Positions 9,675 to 17,856 of a DNA stretch of 64,000 nucleotides are shown here, piece by piece. Every line of letters starts with the position of its first letter. Position 1 is the first letter of the stretch. This DNA comes from CAWATG01 sp963785035 (GTDB taxonomy: Bacteria > Actinomycetota > Acidimicrobiia > IMCC26256 > CAWATG01), in NCBI GenBank assembly GCA_963785035.1, contig CAWATG010000005.1, positions 62,001 to 126,000 on the forward strand, read 5' to 3'. The notes beneath the pieces were generated by a model, which saw only the letters and a program-made list of their open reading frames with translations, ran no database searches and had not been told where the DNA came from. The position numbers and the translations under genes were made by a program.

Positions 9675-10678
9675 CGGATGCCATACATCTCGGGCTTGGC
9701 CTCACGACCCATCAGCACAGCAACAAGATCGGTCGGACTCCGTCCCTCCGACAGCACAGCGCCTACGAGCGACGCGATTGGCATGTCGATCCCCGCACGC
9801 GCGGCAAGGGCCAGAACGGCCTCAGTCGTCAAGACGCCTTCGGCAACCATCGTGGTGCCGGCGACGGCGTCGGCAAGCGAACGGCCCCGGCCGAGCTCCA
9901 CGCCAACTGCGTGGTTGCGACTCTTCGCACTCATCGACGTCGCCACGAGGTCACCGAGCCCTGCCAGCCCTGCGAACGTCAGCGGATCACCGCCGAGCGC
10001 AACACCGAGCCGCGTGATCTCCGCTAGCCCACGTGTGATCAGTGCGGCACGAGCGTTGTCGCCGTATCCGAGACCGACTGCGATCCCCGTAGCGATCGCC
10101 ATCACGTTCTTCGATGCGCCCGCTATCTCACAGCCAATGACATCGGGGTTCGTATAGACCCGAAGCGTGTCGCTGATGAAGAGATGCTGCAGGAGCTTCC
10201 CCAGCTCTGCGTCGGCCACTGCAATCACTGCTGCGGTCGGTTGGCCTTCAGCGATCTCGCGCGCCAGGTTGGGCCCTGTCAAGACACCTACATGCGTCAG
10301 CGGATGATCAGGCAGTACTTCAGCGACGACTTGCGTCATCCGTAGGAGGGAAGTCCGCTCGATTCCCTTGGTCAGGCTCAGTACCGCTGCAGTCGGCGAG
10401 ATCGCAGGAGCAGCGGCAGCGAGGACCTCGCGGAATCCGTGGGATGGCACCCCCATCACCACCACATCGGCCGTGCTGCAGGCCTCGGCCAATGAATTCG
10501 TCACGGCAACCCGCGGGAGTCGCACGCCCTGAAGATAACGGCGGTTCTCCGCTGTCGCCTTGATCTCGGCGACGAGTGCCGCGTCCCGAGCCCACAGAGT
10601 GGTCTGGGCATTGACGCTCACGAGTCCGGCAACGGTTGTCCCCCATTGACCAGCACCGATGACAGCGACACGCGTCAT
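9671..10678 (-). CDS. gpsA: Glycerol-3-phosphate dehydrogenase [NAD(P)+]
   Basis: GpsA reduces dihydroxyacetone phosphate to sn-glycerol 3-phosphate, the backbone of phospholipids. The Rossmann motif VAVIGAGQWGTTVA opens the protein. Further family blocks are PSHGFREVL, LSLTKGIE, GPNLAREIAEGQPTA, GASKNVMAIATGIAVGLGYGDNARAALITRGL with the active-site Lys, and TFAGLAGLGDLVATSMSAKSRN. Length is 335 residues. The start is the ATG at 10678, rather than a TTG nine bases further upstream. It overlaps the following hypothetical gene by 4 bases. Confidence 0.96.
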   Translation of the reverse strand: MTRVAVIGAGQWGTTVAGLVSVNAQTTLWARDAALVAEIKATAENRRYLQGVRLPRVAVTNSLAEACSTADVVVMGVPSHGFREVLAAAAPAISPTAAVLSLTKGIERTSLLRMTQVVAEVLPDHPLTHVGVLTGPNLAREIAEGQPTAAVIAVADAELGKLLQHLFISDTLRVYTNPDVIGCEIAGASKNVMAIATGIAVGLGYGDNARAALITRGLAEITRLGVALGGDPLTFAGLAGLGDLVATSMSAKSRNHAVGVELGRGRSLADAVAGTTMVAEGVLTTEAVLALAARAGIDMPIASLVGAVLSEGRSPTDLVAVLMGREAKPEMYGIR

Positions 10679-10754
10679 CGGGTGCAACGAAGGGAGAATG
10701 GCTCAGCGGCGGCCGGAAGGAAGGGTTCCACGGCTCGATAGCATAAGCGGCTCC

Positions 10755-11372
10755 ATGAGCGAACCAATGTTCCCAAACAGCCTCGCCGTCGGCGTTGTGA
10801 TTCCAATCCGGGGCTTTCTCATTGGTAAGGCGCGGCTCGCTGCTCATCTCGAGCGCGCGGCACGCACCGAACTCCTGGAGCACATGGCCGATGCCGTTGT
10901 CGACGCTGCATTGGGTTCCGTCGCGCCCGACAAGGTCGCGATCGTGACGAGCGCGGCGGAGGTTGCCGCGTGGGCCAACGCTCGCGGCTTGGCAGTACTA
11001 CCCGATCCCGGTTCGCTCAACGTATCCGCCGATGCAGGCCGTGCCTGGTTTCGCAATCGGGGCGCCGCCCAGGTGGTGATCATCCACGCCGACCTTCCCG
11101 ACGCCATGTCGTTGTGTCCCGTACTTCCAGAACGAATCGACCACGCCGAGGTCGTGCTGGTGCCATGTCACCGTGAGGACGGGACACCAGTGCTTTCCGT
11201 TCCCGTCGACGCAGGATTTCGCTTCGCGTATGGCCCCGGTTCTTTCCAGCGTCACTTCGACGAGGCAACTCGGTTGGGGATCGCAACGCGGGTTGTCCAC
11301 GACCCGTCGCTGGCCTTCGACGTCGATGTCGACACCGATCTCGCGTCGCTTCTGGCCCGGGACGCACCTTGA
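10755..11372 (+). CDS. cofC: 2-phospho-L-lactate/PEP guanylyltransferase of F420 synthesis
   Basis: CofC (FbiD in mycobacteria) activates phospholactate or phosphoenolpyruvate with GTP, the first committed step towards the side chain of coenzyme F420. The N-terminal nucleotide-binding strand is VGVVIPIRGFLIGKARLA, followed by the helix ELLEHMADAVVDAAL, VVIIHADLPDA with the metal Asp, and the end SLAFDVDVDTDLASLL. The start at 10755 (MSEPMFP) is chosen because the domain begins just after it. The stop overlaps the next gene (TTGA), so the two are coupled. A deazaflavin-dependent nitroreductase at 58.8 kb is consistent with F420 use. Confidence 0.92.
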   Translation: MSEPMFPNSLAVGVVIPIRGFLIGKARLAAHLERAARTELLEHMADAVVDAALGSVAPDKVAIVTSAAEVAAWANARGLAVLPDPGSLNVSADAGRAWFRNRGAAQVVIIHADLPDAMSLCPVLPERIDHAEVVLVPCHREDGTPVLSVPVDAGFRFAYGPGSFQRHFDEATRLGIATRVVHDPSLAFDVDVDTDLASLLARDAP

Positions 11373-12064
11373 GTACTGCGAACCTTGAGATTCCACCACG
11401 GGTACTGGCCATCGGAGCACATCCCGATGACGTCGAGTTCGGTTGTGGCGCGACGTTGGCGAAATGGGCAGACGCCGGGAGCGCAGTCCATCTTCTCGTC
11501 CTGACCGATGGATCGAAGGGTTCGTGGGACCCGCAGGTTGATTCGACGGAGCTCGCCGAAACCCGAAGCCGCGAACAACAGCGGGCCGCTGAGACGTTGG
11601 GGATCACTGCTGTGCACTCGCTCGCTCTGGTAGACGGAGAGCTGGTTGCCGGTCCTGCTGAGCGAGCCGCGGTCTGCCGCGTGATTCGAGAGACACGTCC
11701 GACCGTGATCGTCGGACATGATCCCTGGCATCGATACCGTCTTCACCCCGACCACGAAGTCGCTGGCAGGCTGACAATCAGCGGGATCGTCGCAGCGCGC
11801 GATCCTCACTTCTTCCGCGAGCAGGGGCTGAAAACGCACCGGCCGGAGACGTTGTTGCTGTTCGAAGCGGAAGTTGTCGACCACTGCGAGTCGATCGGCG
11901 ATTGGAACGACTGCAAACTCGCGGCGCTCGCCTGCCATGAGAGCCAGTGGCACTCGACGATGGGGATCGTGGCGGGAAGCGCCGAGTTCGAGGAACAACG
12001 GGCGAGGTTCGAGGCAAGCGTGCGACGAGATGTGGAGGAATTCAAGCGCATCGATGAGCTCTGA
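11369..12064 (+). CDS. PIG-L/LmbE family N-acetylglucosamine deacetylase-like
   Basis: A zinc-dependent deacetylase of the LmbE family, 231 residues. The metal motif AIGAHPDDVEFGCGATLAKW is at about residues 14-33, and the third ligand region is RYRLHPDHEVAG. Family members remove acetyl groups from GlcNAc-containing small molecules such as mycothiol precursors (MshB), bacillithiol precursors or glycolipids; which one applies here is not clear. The start is a TTG that overlaps the cofC stop as TTGA, so it is translationally coupled to cofC. Confidence 0.88.
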   Translation: MSTANLEIPPRVLAIGAHPDDVEFGCGATLAKWADAGSAVHLLVLTDGSKGSWDPQVDSTELAETRSREQQRAAETLGITAVHSLALVDGELVAGPAERAAVCRVIRETRPTVIVGHDPWHRYRLHPDHEVAGRLTISGIVAARDPHFFREQGLKTHRPETLLLFEAEVVDHCESIGDWNDCKLAALACHESQWHSTMGIVAGSAEFEEQRARFEASVRRDVEEFKRIDEL

Positions 12065-12131
12065 GCACAGGCCTTCGGCGAGAACGCCCGCACAGTGGGT
12101 GCGCATCGAGCTCCGTCGGTATTCCGGACGC

Positions 12132-12159
12132 GGTGAAGGGCCCCGAAGGGCCCTTCACC
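12132..12159. terminator. Bidirectional hairpin terminator
   Basis: A perfect 12-bp inverted repeat, GGTGAAGGGCCC/GGGCCCTTCACC, closes on a CGAA loop. It lies between the converging deacetylase gene and the basic-protein gene. There is no T-tract on either side. Confidence 0.7.
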
Positions 12160-12177
12160 AACCAGTCGAGAAGCGAG

Positions 12178-12564
12178 CTATGCGCGCTTTTTCGTGGCCT
12201 TCCGGCGCGCCGGCTTGCGAGCCGGCGCACGCTTGGCCACCGTCCGCTTCTTGACGACACGCTTCTTCGCGGGCTTCCGTGCCACTGTCTTCTTCGCCAC
12301 AGTCCTCTTGACTGCCTTACGCTTCACTGCCTTGCGTTTTGCGGGCTTTCGCGCCGCAGTCGCCTTTTTGGCAGTCGCCTTCTTGGCTACCTTGCGAACC
12401 ACCTTCTTGGCAGTTGCCTTCTTGACGACGCGCTTCTTCGCGGGCTTCCGTGCCGTGGTCTTCTTCGCGACGGTCCTCTTGACCGCCTTCCTCTTGGCCG
12501 GCTTGCGAGCCGGCGCCTTCTTAGCGGCCTTCTTGGCCACAGTCCTCTTCTTTGCCGGAGGCAC
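12178..12564 (-). CDS. Lys/Ala-rich basic protein, histone H1-like
   Basis: A protein of 128 residues made almost entirely of Lys, Arg, Ala, Val, Thr and Pro in short repeats such as KRTVAKK, ARKPAKRKAVK and KKRVVKKATAKK. Such PAKK-type sequences form the C-terminal tail of mycobacterial HupB and of eukaryotic H1-like bacterial proteins, and bind DNA non-specifically. I chose the GTG at 12562-12564 (VPPAKKRT) because AGAAGG lies about 9 bases upstream. The HU gene is immediately upstream in the same reading frame, with one TAG and 25 sense codons between. It may act with HU as a chromosome-compacting pair. Confidence 0.88.
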   Translation of the reverse strand: MPPAKKRTVAKKAAKKAPARKPAKRKAVKRTVAKKTTARKPAKKRVVKKATAKKVVRKVAKKATAKKATAARKPAKRKAVKRKAVKRTVAKKTVARKPAKKRVVKKRTVAKRAPARKPARRKATKKRA

Positions 12565-12639
12565 GGTCACCACCCTTCTGTAATTTCTCGGTTGTCTCGA
12601 ATCGCAGGTCAAGCCCAGCACGCATGCGCGTGGACCTTC

Positions 12640-12912
12640 CTACTTCACGGCGGACTTGAAGCCGACTCCTGCCGAAAACTTCACGCCCTTCGATGCCGCG
12701 ATCTGAACGATCTCACCGGTACGCGGATTGCGGCCCTGCCGCGCCGCGCGCTCCGTGCGAGACCAAGCTCCAAAGCCAGGCAGGGTGACCTTGTCCCCGC
12801 CGGCCACTGCTTCCTGGACTGTATTGATCAACGCGTTCACTGCTTTCTCAGCATCACTCTTGCTGAGTTCAGCCGTTGCTGCGATCGAGTCGATCAGTTC
12901 CGACTTGTTCAC
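12640..12912 (-). CDS. hup: HU-family DNA-binding protein
   Basis: HU bends and compacts DNA as a dimer. This 90-residue form starts MNKSELIDSIAATAELSKSDAEKAVNAL, continues VTLPGFGAWSRTERAARQGRNPRTGE with the DNA-intercalating arm, and ends FSAGVGFKSAVK, so the classic HU domain is complete. It ends at a TAG without the Lys-rich tail found in mycobacterial HupB; a separate gene directly downstream encodes such a tail. It is expected to be abundant and constitutive. Confidence 0.96.
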   Translation of the reverse strand: MNKSELIDSIAATAELSKSDAEKAVNALINTVQEAVAGGDKVTLPGFGAWSRTERAARQGRNPRTGEIVQIAASKGVKFSAGVGFKSAVK

Positions 12913-13320
12913 GCTTACCTCCGAGTCGAGCGTGTACGAAAGAAATCAGAACGCTTTCACGTCTGAGGTTTAGCACTCCCACGCGCGCCGCACTGTTACC
13001 GCGACCAAAAAAAGCTTCGCACGCGCGAAGTGTGAATGCGCGGATACTCGCGTCAAGCGGACGCGGAGCGTACGCAATCCGACATGCTGACGTTGCCACG
13101 CCGCACCCGATGAATGCGCCGCCGCGATGGCTCTGCTGCATCGATGACGTCGCTACAGACTACGAGCAACAGACACCTCCTACGGTGAAAGTATGCAGTA
13201 ATCATGCGGCTATCACGTCCACGGCGATCGTCGCGACGAACGAATTCCCCTTCCGAATGACACGTGGTTCGCGTGGTGTTCGCGCGCGGTTACCTGCGGT
13301 CTTCGCGCCGAGCAGATAGG
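12913..13320. other. Intergenic region upstream of HU
   Basis: No convincing gene is present. The part next to HU should hold its promoter. A T-tract hairpin on the minus strand (13007-13031) marks the end of a transcript entering from the tRNA side. The rest shows nothing recognisable. Confidence 0.5.
13007..13031 (-). terminator. Rho-independent terminator upstream of HU
   Basis: On the minus strand a stem CTTCGC/GCGAAG with a short loop is followed by seven T residues. It would stop transcription arriving from the tRNA-Glu side before the HU promoter region, which suggests that a transcription unit exists at 13.0-13.9 kb. Confidence 0.75.
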
Positions 13321-13722
13321 TCACGACAGGCCGAACAAAGTTTTTCGCGATGGGAGCTCCAAACACCCCTCCACGCATGGCAAGTCGTCCGGTTCGACGA
13401 ATCGGCGCGTGCACGGAGGAGCAGCAAACAATCCGAACGACGACTGGCGTTCTGCTCGCGCGAGCATCAAGCCGAGCAGCTCGTCGCCTCGCACGTACAC
13501 ATCCAACGCGCCACGCACTCGGACTCTTCGATGGGTCATGCATCGGTCGACACTCGTCGGCGACGAACACGCGCAGCTGGGAACAGACGACCGGAACGCA
13601 CACCCAACACCCACCGAACGCGGCTCGGCCGGCAAGATGTGCCGGCCGAGGTTCAGGTTCGATCCACACAACACCGTGTGATATTCGTCCTTCGGACAAA
13701 CGGCACACGTTCCGGGTCGCAT
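13321..13722 (-). CDS. Possible hypothetical protein, Cys-containing
   Basis: A 133-codon frame between tRNA-Glu and the terminator at 13007-13031, on the same strand as both. It starts MRPGTCAVCPKDEYHTVLCG, has several further Cys residues (SCACSS, DRCMTH, CVEGC) and a protein-like stretch ALDVYVRGDELLGLMLARAE. Third codon positions are G or C in very roughly 70 percent. I do not recognise a family. It could be a real small zinc-binding protein, a frameshifted remnant, or chance. About 290 bases separate its stop from the terminator. Confidence 0.3.
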   Translation of the reverse strand: MRPGTCAVCPKDEYHTVLCGSNLNLGRHILPAEPRSVGVGCAFRSSVPSCACSSPTSVDRCMTHRRVRVRGALDVYVRGDELLGLMLARAERQSSFGLFAAPPCTRRFVEPDDLPCVEGCLELPSRKTLFGLS

Positions 13723-13738
13723 CAGCGATCGGAATTTG

Positions 13739-13811
13739 TAGCCCCGAGCAGATTCGAACTGCCGTTACCGCCTTGAGAGGGCGGCGTCCTAGGCCACTAG
13801 ACGACGGGGCC
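13739..13811 (-). tRNA. tRNA-Glu (CUC)
   Basis: Folding the minus strand gives a full cloverleaf: acceptor GGCCCCG paired with CGGGGCT (first pair G-U), D arm around TCTAGTGGCCTAGGA, anticodon stem CCGCC/GGCGG with loop CTCTCAA (anticodon CUC), and T arm GGCAG-TTCGAAT-CTGCT. CCA is not encoded. It lies 61 bases downstream of tRNA-Gln and close to gltX, whose enzyme charges it. Confidence 0.93.
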
Positions 13812-13872
13812 GAACAACGCTTTCGATGCGAAAGCGTAGGTCAGAAGGGCGTTCAACCGCCTCTCTGACCAG

Positions 13873-13944
13873 CTCGGGGGGGAGGACTCGAACCCCCAAT
13901 AACAGGATCAGAACCTGTTGTGTTACCGATTACACCACCCCCGA
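13873..13944 (-). tRNA. tRNA-Gln (CUG)
   Basis: The minus strand folds with acceptor TCGGGGG/CCCCCGA, D arm around GGTGTAATCGGTAACA, anticodon stem ACAGG/CCTGT with loop TTCTGAT (anticodon CUG) and T arm GGGGG-TTCGAGT-CCTCC. CCA is not encoded. It is the first of a tRNA pair with tRNA-Glu and lies 13 bases downstream of the ydcF-like gene, which overlaps gltX. Confidence 0.93.
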
Positions 13945-13957
13945 ACGGGTGCGCCGC

Positions 13958-14642
13958 CTACCCGAAAGCTCGACGACCGGAGCAAGGATAGCGAGTCCGG
14001 TTCCCCACCCCCGAGTTCCACTCGCCCGACGGATCCGCTTGTCGATCGTCACCAAACCCAACAATCCTTCCAACGGCGACACGCAGGGTCTCGGTCGCGA
14101 ACCGCCGCAACTCATTCATGCCCCGGATTGGCGAAGTTCGGGTCGCTGACGTCACTGCGTCAAGCCCGAGCTCCTCGGCAATGAGACGAATCCGCAAGGA
14201 GTGGAACGGGTCCGAAACCAGGGTGACCGTCCTCAAGTTCCGGGCGCCAAGCATTCTGGCAGCGGCCGCGAGGGACTCCCATGAACTCTGACTCGTCGAC
14301 TCACGCAAGACAGCGGTCTCTGGTACCCCCATTATCTTGGAGGTATCGGGCGCTGACGCTCGCTTCGGTGAAGCGATCTCCTGGCTGCTTTCCGCCGGTG
14401 ACAACGACCAGTGGTGCACGCCCCGCTCCATAGATGGCAGCGGCGTGGTCAAGCCTTGCGCTCAGTACGGCAGTCGGGCGCCCGTCGTACTGAGCGGCTC
14501 CCAAGACGATGATCGCATCCGACGTTCGTCGATTGTCGCTACGGGCGGCGCGCCACACGCCGGCGAATGTGAAACCGAGATATGCGATGACCAACAGCAC
14601 GACCGCGCCGACGATTCGGATCGCAACTCGCCGCCACCTCAT
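13958..14642 (-). CDS. YdcF/SanA-like DUF218 membrane protein, one frameshift
   Basis: An envelope protein with one N-terminal membrane segment (IVGAVVLLVIAYLGFTFAGVW) followed by a DUF218 domain: DAIIVLGAAQYDGRPTAVLSARLDHAA, PLVVVTGGKQPGDRFTEA. The second half (GVPETAVLRESTSQSSWESL, TVTLVSDPFHSLRIRLIAEELG) lies in another frame. A run of five C on the plus strand at 14326-14330 has one base too many for the two halves to join. Corrected length is 227 residues, normal for the family. DUF218 proteins are linked to envelope maintenance and vancomycin tolerance (SanA); the reaction is unknown. The start overlaps the gltX stop as ATGA. Confidence 0.82.
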
Positions 14643-16072
14643 TGTCCCGCTAGGCGCTTCCCGGCTGCCTCAAGGCGTCGCACGCTCTCCGACCTGCCCA
14701 AGAGCACGATGGAGTCAAACAACGGCAGGCCGGCGTGACGGCCTTCAATCGCCGCGTATAGCGCCGGCATCGCGACGCGTGGCTTACAGCCCAGTGCGGT
14801 GAGCATGGGCCGTAGATCGACTCCGTCTGGCGTCCATGGGCATGTCTGCAGGTGCTCAGCAGCCCCCGCGAGGATCTCGTCCACGCGTTCGATCGCGACG
14901 AGCTTCTCCCATGACTCTTCGGCGATGGCGAAAGCCTCTGGTCCGTCCTCGGTCAGAAAGTCCAGTTGCTCGACAAGCGAACCAAGGGTCGAGGCACGTT
15001 CCTGTCCAAGTGCCAAACCGCCCTGTAACCGTTCCTCGGTGAGCGTTCCGGCGTAGCGCCGTTCCACCATCGGTCGGGCGCGAGTGACCAACTCGTCGAA
15101 GGCAAGCGCCCGCATGTGCTCGCCGTTGAGCCATTCCAGCTTCTTGTAGTCAAAGATCGCGGCGGTGTTGCCGACGCGGTCGAGGTCGAATGCCTCGACC
15201 ATTTCACGCATTGAGAGCTGTTCGCGCCCATCCGAGGGTGACCATCCCAGCAGCGCGAGGTAGTTCACGAGCGCTTCGGGCAGGAAACCATCGTCGCGGA
15301 ACTCGTCAAGAGCGACGGCGCCGTGCCGCTTGGACAACTTGGAACGGTCCGCCGACAAGATGAGCGGCATGTGCGCGTACTCTGGCTGAGCTTCCCCACC
15401 GAGTGCCGCTCGTATGGCGAGCACACGATGCGTCGAGTCGATGAGGTCCTCGCCACGAAGCACGTGGGTGATTCCCATTTCGAGGTCGTCGATCGCGTTC
15501 GCCAGGAAGAACGTCGGCGTGCCATCGGAGCGGAGGATCACAAAATCGGAGATCGCCGACCAATCCACCGCGACCGTGCCACGAATGCGATCCTCGAAGG
15601 TGCTTTGCCCCTCGTCAAGAACGCGAAAGCGCACGACGCGCGGACGGCCCTCTGCCTCGAAGGCTGCGCGCTGCGATGCGGTCAGGTCACGGGACCGGCC
15701 GTCATATCCCGGTGGCAACTTCGCCGCCCGACGCTCTGCATTGATGGCTTCGAGCTCCTCGGGCGTCTCGTACGTCGGATACGCACGTCCCGTCTCGAGC
15801 AGGTGCGCAACAGCGCGTTGATAGCGGTCGAAGCGCGTGCTTTGGAGAACTGGCTCGCCGTCCCAGTCGATGTTGAGCCAACGAAGGTCAGACTGAATGC
15901 TCGTTATCCACTCCCCGCGCGACCGAGCGACATCAGTGTCTTCGATCCGGAGAAGGAACTCGCCACCATGGTGACGAGCAAACAGATAGTTGAACAGCGC
16001 CGTTCGGGCGCTGCCCACGTGTAGCGACCCGGTTGGTGAGGGCGCGAAACGGGTTCGGAGACCATCAGCCAT
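14639..16072 (-). CDS. gltX: Glutamyl-tRNA synthetase
   Basis: GltX attaches glutamate to tRNA-Glu. Class I signatures are clear: RFAPSPTGSLHVGSARTALFNYLFA near the N-terminus (HIGH region), LRIEDTD, GITHVLRGEDLIDSTHRVL and ADRSKLSKRHGAVALDEF (KMSKS equivalent). Length is 477 residues. In bacteria without GlnRS the enzyme also charges tRNA-Gln with glutamate, later amidated by GatCAB; the presence of tRNA-Gln and tRNA-Glu just downstream fits, but GatCAB and GlnRS cannot be checked here. The ydcF-like gene overlaps its stop by 4 bases. Confidence 0.97.
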   Translation of the reverse strand: MADGLRTRFAPSPTGSLHVGSARTALFNYLFARHHGGEFLLRIEDTDVARSRGEWITSIQSDLRWLNIDWDGEPVLQSTRFDRYQRAVAHLLETGRAYPTYETPEELEAINAERRAAKLPPGYDGRSRDLTASQRAAFEAEGRPRVVRFRVLDEGQSTFEDRIRGTVAVDWSAISDFVILRSDGTPTFFLANAIDDLEMGITHVLRGEDLIDSTHRVLAIRAALGGEAQPEYAHMPLILSADRSKLSKRHGAVALDEFRDDGFLPEALVNYLALLGWSPSDGREQLSMREMVEAFDLDRVGNTAAIFDYKKLEWLNGEHMRALAFDELVTRARPMVERRYAGTLTEERLQGGLALGQERASTLGSLVEQLDFLTEDGPEAFAIAEESWEKLVAIERVDEILAGAAEHLQTCPWTPDGVDLRPMLTALGCKPRVAMPALYAAIEGRHAGLPLFDSIVLLGRSESVRRLEAAGKRLAGQ

Positions 16073-16117
16073 CCCGGAAGTCTACGGGTTGCCCAAACCG
16101 GACCTTCGCCACGGCGC

Positions 16118-17281
16118 TCAGGTCGAGGGGCCGAGCGCCTCTTTGGCGATCACCAGACGCTGAATTTGATTCGTGCCCTCATAGATCTGCGTGACCTTCG
16201 CATCGCGCATCATGCGCTCGGCGGCAAAGTCGCGGGTGTAACCCGCACCGCCCAACAGTTGTACGGCGTCGGTGGTGACGCGCATCGCCGTATCAGAGGC
16301 AAACAGCTTTGCGGCAGAGGACGCTCGCGTGCTGCCTTGGCCGGCGTCAAGTGCGGCGGCTGCCGCATAGACGAGCAGGCGTGCCGCATCGATCTGTGTC
16401 GACATATCGGCGAGCATGAACTGCAGCCCTTGAAACTCGGCCAACGCGTGACCGAACTGCTTGCGTTCTTTCACGTACGACACGGCAAGCTCGAACGCAC
16501 CTTGCGCAATGCCGAGGGCTTGACCTCCGACGAGCGGGCGTGACCGATCAAGCGCGCCCATGGCGTAGTAGAAACCTCGGCCCTCTTCGCCGACGAGGTT
16601 CGCAGTCGGCACCGCACAGTCATCGAGAACGAGCTCTCCTGTCGGTGAACCACGCATCCCCATCTTGTGCTCGAGCTTTCCCACCGTGCATCCCGGCGTA
16701 CTTGCCTCGATGACAAACGCGCTGATTCCGCGATGTCCCGCCTCGGGGTCGGTCTTGGCGAAGACCGTGTACAGATCGGAGATGCCGGCGCCGGTGATCC
16801 AATGTTTGCGCCCATTCAAAACGTAATGATCACCGTCGCGCACCGCCCGAGTGGACATCGCAGCCACGTCGCTCCCGGCGCCGACCTCGGACAGGCAGTA
16901 GCTCGCGTGCATCTCGCCGGACGCCACACGCGGCACATACCGCTCACGAAGTTCGTTCGATCCGTGGTCCAACACAACCGTCATCGCCAGTTTCGGAATG
17001 AACGTGAACAGCGCCGAGGATGCGCAGACGCGTGCAACTTCCTCGACGGCGATGGCATGCGCCAGAAACCCGGCGTCCTGGCCGCCGTATTCCTCGGGGA
17101 ACGCGAGGCCGGCAAATCCAGCACGACACCATGCCTGCCACGATGCGCCGGTGAATTCCTCGTGCTCGTCGGCCTCTGCGGCGTGCGGGGCAATCTCCGC
17201 TGTAGCGAGCCGACGAATCGAGTCTCTGAGTGCTGTGTGCTCTTCAGCAAGAGCGAAGCGCGATTCCATGGAAGTCCCCAT
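16118..17281 (-). CDS. Acyl-CoA dehydrogenase
   Basis: A FAD-dependent acyl-CoA dehydrogenase of 387 residues from the ATG at 17281 (an ATG four codons later is an alternative). The N-terminal helical domain ends with FAGLAFPEEYGGQDAG. The FAD/substrate motif is YCLSEVGAGSDVAAMSTRAVRDGDHYVLNGRKHWITG. The C-terminal helices carry AVQLLGGAGYTRDFAAERMMRDAKVTQIYEGTNQIQR, where the Glu of YEGT is the catalytic base, as in short- and medium-chain enzymes. It lies 31 bases after the preceding hypothetical gene and may be the last member of the leuB-ilvE-cimA transcript, which would suit branched-chain acyl-CoA oxidation, but this is inference. Confidence 0.92.
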   Translation of the reverse strand: MGTSMESRFALAEEHTALRDSIRRLATAEIAPHAAEADEHEEFTGASWQAWCRAGFAGLAFPEEYGGQDAGFLAHAIAVEEVARVCASSALFTFIPKLAMTVVLDHGSNELRERYVPRVASGEMHASYCLSEVGAGSDVAAMSTRAVRDGDHYVLNGRKHWITGAGISDLYTVFAKTDPEAGHRGISAFVIEASTPGCTVGKLEHKMGMRGSPTGELVLDDCAVPTANLVGEEGRGFYYAMGALDRSRPLVGGQALGIAQGAFELAVSYVKERKQFGHALAEFQGLQFMLADMSTQIDAARLLVYAAAAALDAGQGSTRASSAAKLFASDTAMRVTTDAVQLLGGAGYTRDFAAERMMRDAKVTQIYEGTNQIQRLVIAKEALGPST

Positions 17282-17312
17282 TGCCTGCATTTCCCGATCG
17301 TGTTGGCTGAGA

Positions 17313-17846
17313 TCAGTGTTGAGTGAACGCCGCGCGCAAGCCCTCGCGAATTTCCGCCAGGTGGTTGGCGAGTTCGGCCGCCGGTGTGTGGATCGCGGCG
17401 CCGGGCACCGCGTCGACCACCCTTCGACGGGTGGGATAGTCATGGGCAGCGTGGTGCACCACATGTGCGCGCCAGTCCGTCAGCTCTGCAGGACCGTCGT
17501 ACCCGAACAGCGCAGCGGCGAGCTCGACGTCCGCGAGGACCGGTGCGCGGCCATGGAACGCAGAACGTCGCATTGCGAGTTCGGCAACGACCGCGGCCGC
17601 GTCGGCGAGGTGTTCCCCAGGTGCCAACTGCAAACGGTCTGCGACACGCTTGACCAATGTCAGCGCGTAGCCGATATTCGGACCGGGATTGCCCAACAGA
17701 CCACCGCTGGGACTTTCCGCACCGACGTCCCCAGGACGGTCTGCAACCCAGCGCTTGGCGGGAGGAACGTGGACGCCTCGGGGCATGTTCTGCTGATGAC
17801 GGGCTCGATCCTCGAGCTTGGCGGCGACATAGGGGTCTGTGGTCAC
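17313..17846 (-). CDS. Hypothetical protein between cimA and acyl-CoA dehydrogenase
   Basis: A 177-residue soluble protein beginning at a GTG (VTTDPYVAAKLEDRARHQQNMP) ten bases after the cimA stop. The C-terminal two-thirds is helical: NIGYALTLVKRVADRLQL, HLADAAAVVAELAMRRSAF, VLADVELAAALFGYDGPAELTDWRAHVVHHAAHDYPTRRR. No domain was recognised. Close spacing on both sides puts it in one operon with cimA and the acyl-CoA dehydrogenase. The conserved-looking His-rich end of the helical part may bind metal, but this is a guess. Confidence 0.72.
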   Translation of the reverse strand: MTTDPYVAAKLEDRARHQQNMPRGVHVPPAKRWVADRPGDVGAESPSGGLLGNPGPNIGYALTLVKRVADRLQLAPGEHLADAAAVVAELAMRRSAFHGRAPVLADVELAAALFGYDGPAELTDWRAHVVHHAAHDYPTRRRVVDAVPGAAIHTPAAELANHLAEIREGLRAAFTQH

Positions 17847-17856
17847 GGCCGGATTC

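Noticed and set aside
13264..13868. Plus-strand frames overlapping the tRNA genes
   Set aside because: They run through tRNA-Glu and have Arg/Thr-rich, non-protein-like sequence.
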